Translations under genes and position numbers: made by a program | Assembly: GCA_051744925.1 (NCBI GenBank) | Contig: JBNJDM010000101.1 | Span: 1-7,455 of the forward strand | Length of the DNA: 7,455 bases | Source of the DNA: JACKCP01 sp051744925 | GTDB taxonomy: Bacteria; Desulfobacterota; Desulfobacteria; Desulfobacterales; JACKCP01 | Direction of reading: 5' to 3' | Notes under the pieces: model-generated | What the model saw: only the letters and a program-made list of their open reading frames with translations | What the model was told of the DNA's origin: nothing | The model's database searches: none | Shown: positions 5,750 to 7,455 of the stretch, one piece after another | Layout: every line of letters starts with the position of its first letter | Numbering within the stretch: the stretch's first letter is position 1

Positions 5750-7438
5750 CTATTTGTCTGAACCGCAGTTATGAACAGTAAGCTGTGGAAAAGGAATTTC
5801 CCAGTTGTTCTGAGTTGATGCTTCCACGCACCATGACTGTATTTTTCTTTTTATTCTGTTGTATAGTTCTCCTGCTTCTCCTTTAAAATCTGCAATAACC
5901 ACAAGATCAAGTGAAGATGAGCCTGCCTGTTCAAACTCTGTTCGGAGTAAAAGCAGAAGCTCATCAAAATTTTCCTCTTTTATTTTTAAATTTATATATT
6001 CAGTGATTTTTTCAGGGATTGTATCAGTTATAATATCCTGGAGACTGTAGCTTAATCCGAAGGTAACTTTAATCCTGAAATTTTTAGAAAGATTCAGTGG
6101 CGAAAGTTCAAGAAAATCGGATGTTAAATATGTTTTTATGGCTCCGCCTCTCATTTCAAGCTCAATCATTTCATGGGTAAGGGAAGCAATCTTTCCCCTT
6201 GTTCCGTCGGATAGTATTACCCAGTCATTCTGACGACATGGGAACCATGGTTCTTCTGATTTAAAAGGTCTTGATATCATATCAAGCATTTCTGCTATAG
6301 GGACTCTTAAGTTTACACCAAGATCAGGGTTTTCAAGTTTTGTATAAAAATTTATATCCCTTACAAACCAGGGAACGCCGAGATAATTTATTTTTTCACC
6401 TTCCCTTACCGGGCCAATATTGAGCATAAGTCTTCCCTGCATCCAGAGTTTTGGTATGGTGTTTTTAAGTCCCCATCCAAGGCCGAGAAGGAAAATTATT
6501 GTAAAACTTAAAAGGGTCCAGTCCTGGGCAATATAAAAAACAAGAATAATTGAAATAATAACCGAGCAAAATGACACTATTCTGAATCCAAGCTCAAAAG
6601 CTTTAACATGAAAAGGCTTTGTTTCAGCATTAAACCCTTTGATTCTTTTTGATGCAAAGGCGTAAAGAAATCTGAGAATAAAAACTATGAGAATCGATAC
6701 AACTACGGCAGTAAAAAGATAAAGCCCTTTTGATTTAAAAAAGGCTTTGACCGATTCCTGGGTAGATTCAACAAAAGATTTTTCTTCTTTTTCCATCTGC
6801 TGAAGCTTATGTTCAGCAACCTTTTTTCTGTTGGCAAGCTGGGCTTTTGTTCCTCTCCATTCAACGAGAAGTTTGTATAAAGAATCTTTTACATTCTGGT
6901 TTTCTGACTCATCCATAAGATCTTTTATGTTGTTTACGGCATTTTCAGCCTGAATCAGCATTTTTTCCGCATTTTCAATGCTTTCCTGAAGATTCGATTT
7001 TTGTCTCGATTTTAATGTGGCTCTTTTAAGTTCGTTTATACCCGGTTTAATAAGAGAGACAATTTCTTCTTTCCAGTCAAAACTGTCATCCTTGCTGTCT
7101 GAAAAAAGGCTTATATCTACTCCTGTTGCTATTCTTTCAAAATCTTTATTTACTTCATTTAGCTGTTTATCAAGCTTATCAAGTTCCTGGGAAAGATTTT
7201 CTTTTTCTGTTTCTGATGAGGTCTGTTCAAGCCTTTTTCTTTTAAGCTCAATTCTTTCTTTTATGCTTTGCTTTAGCTCAGCCATAGATTGCAATATCTG
7301 GGTGGAAGGCTGAAAACTGCTTCTTTCAGCCTTTATATCAAGATTTTCCCGCGGGTTAAGATCTTCAGCAGCATATACAGAAAAAAATCCTGTTAATAAA
7401 AATGACGCAAAAATAATAATTATGGAAAGTTTTTTCAT
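5750..7438 (-). CDS. Divergent MscS-family mechanosensitive-channel-like protein with N-terminal coiled-coil domain
   Basis: This 562-residue membrane protein is likely related to small-conductance mechanosensitive channels, which release solutes under osmotic downshock. Residues 1-23 form a signal peptide cleaved after VYA. Residues about 45-235 are a charged helical, coiled-coil region expected in the periplasm. Hydrophobic helices lie at about 239-260, 281-304 and 308-325. The third runs into GWGLKNTIPKLW and GRLMLNIGPVREGE, which lines up with the MscS pore helix and its PFRAGE junction. Two beta-domain-like segments then follow (about 341-382 and 398-442). Residues about 450-555 match the MscS alpha/beta C-terminal domain, including FGLSY and EIPFPQLTVH. 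The pore helix holds Lys, Asn, Pro and Trp where MscS is Gly/Ala-rich, so channel activity is uncertain. Start ATG 7438 has GGAG (7447-7444) 5 nt upstream. The gene shares a terminator with the convergent gene at 3829. Confidence 0.75.
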   Translation of the reverse strand: MKKLSIIIIFASFLLTGFFSVYAAEDLNPRENLDIKAERSSFQPSTQILQSMAELKQSIKERIELKRKRLEQTSSETEKENLSQELDKLDKQLNEVNKDFERIATGVDISLFSDSKDDSFDWKEEIVSLIKPGINELKRATLKSRQKSNLQESIENAEKMLIQAENAVNNIKDLMDESENQNVKDSLYKLLVEWRGTKAQLANRKKVAEHKLQQMEKEEKSFVESTQESVKAFFKSKGLYLFTAVVVSILIVFILRFLYAFASKRIKGFNAETKPFHVKAFELGFRIVSFCSVIISIILVFYIAQDWTLLSFTIIFLLGLGWGLKNTIPKLWMQGRLMLNIGPVREGEKINYLGVPWFVRDINFYTKLENPDLGVNLRVPIAEMLDMISRPFKSEEPWFPCRQNDWVILSDGTRGKIASLTHEMIELEMRGGAIKTYLTSDFLELSPLNLSKNFRIKVTFGLSYSLQDIITDTIPEKITEYINLKIKEENFDELLLLLRTEFEQAGSSSLDLVVIADFKGEAGELYNRIKRKIQSWCVEASTQNNWEIPFPQLTVHNCGSDK

Positions 7439-7455
7439 AAAATCTCCGGGGTTTT

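Noticed and set aside
5859..6050. Plus-strand open frame antisense to the MscS-like C-terminal domain
   Set aside because: Ser-rich shadow of a real gene on the other strand.
7017..7313. Plus-strand open frame of 98 codons, very rich in Ser and Leu
   Set aside because: It mirrors the coiled-coil region of the MscS-like gene; no ribosome site and low complexity.

Overview
The window is about 7.5 kb of AT-rich DNA, roughly one third G+C by eye. It holds five protein-coding genes and no RNA gene, CRISPR array, insertion sequence or phage gene that I can see. The proteins suggest a Gram-negative host with an outer membrane: a soluble periplasmic binding protein with no lipobox, a membrane-anchored protein resembling a family I remember as limited to outer-membrane bacteria, and an MscS-like protein with a cleavable signal peptide and a large N-terminal periplasmic domain. 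AT-rich composition together with an HpnP-like B12 radical SAM enzyme would fit an anaerobic Desulfobacterota-type bacterium. That is inference from overall character, not a taxonomic call.

Layout. (1) Positions 1-454, minus strand: the N-terminal half of a LysR-family regulator of LrhA-like subtype, cut by the window edge and starting at TTG. (2) Positions 455-603: a divergent intergenic region with two dyad symmetries. (3) Positions 604-1440, plus strand: an OpuAC/ProX-type glycine betaine (or related quaternary amine) binding protein with no permease or ATPase gene beside it. (4) Positions 1441-1629: a convergent spacer with three inverted repeats, one a likely bidirectional terminator. 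(5) Positions 1630-3408, minus strand: a B12-binding radical SAM protein with a C-terminal DUF4070-type region (HpnP-like). (6) Positions 3409-3828: a long AT-rich divergent spacer that must carry promoters for both flanking genes. (7) Positions 3829-5673, plus strand: a 614-residue membrane-anchored, lysine-rich, coiled-coil envelope protein resembling TIGR03545. (8) Positions 5694-5737: a strong bidirectional terminator between convergent genes. (9) Positions 5750-7438, minus strand: a divergent MscS-family protein with a coiled-coil periplasmic domain and apparently two successive beta domains.

Every gene looks monocistronic, because neighbours alternate strand throughout. The LysR gene and the binding protein gene are the only pair whose arrangement strongly suggests a regulator and its target. 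The last two genes both encode envelope proteins with long coiled coils, but they are convergent and share only a terminator, so a common job is speculative. I do not see a clear new multi-gene system. The most unusual items are the tandem beta-domain MscS-like protein with an atypical pore helix, the TIGR03545-like/AsmA-like protein, and the orphan binding protein with its private LysR regulator.
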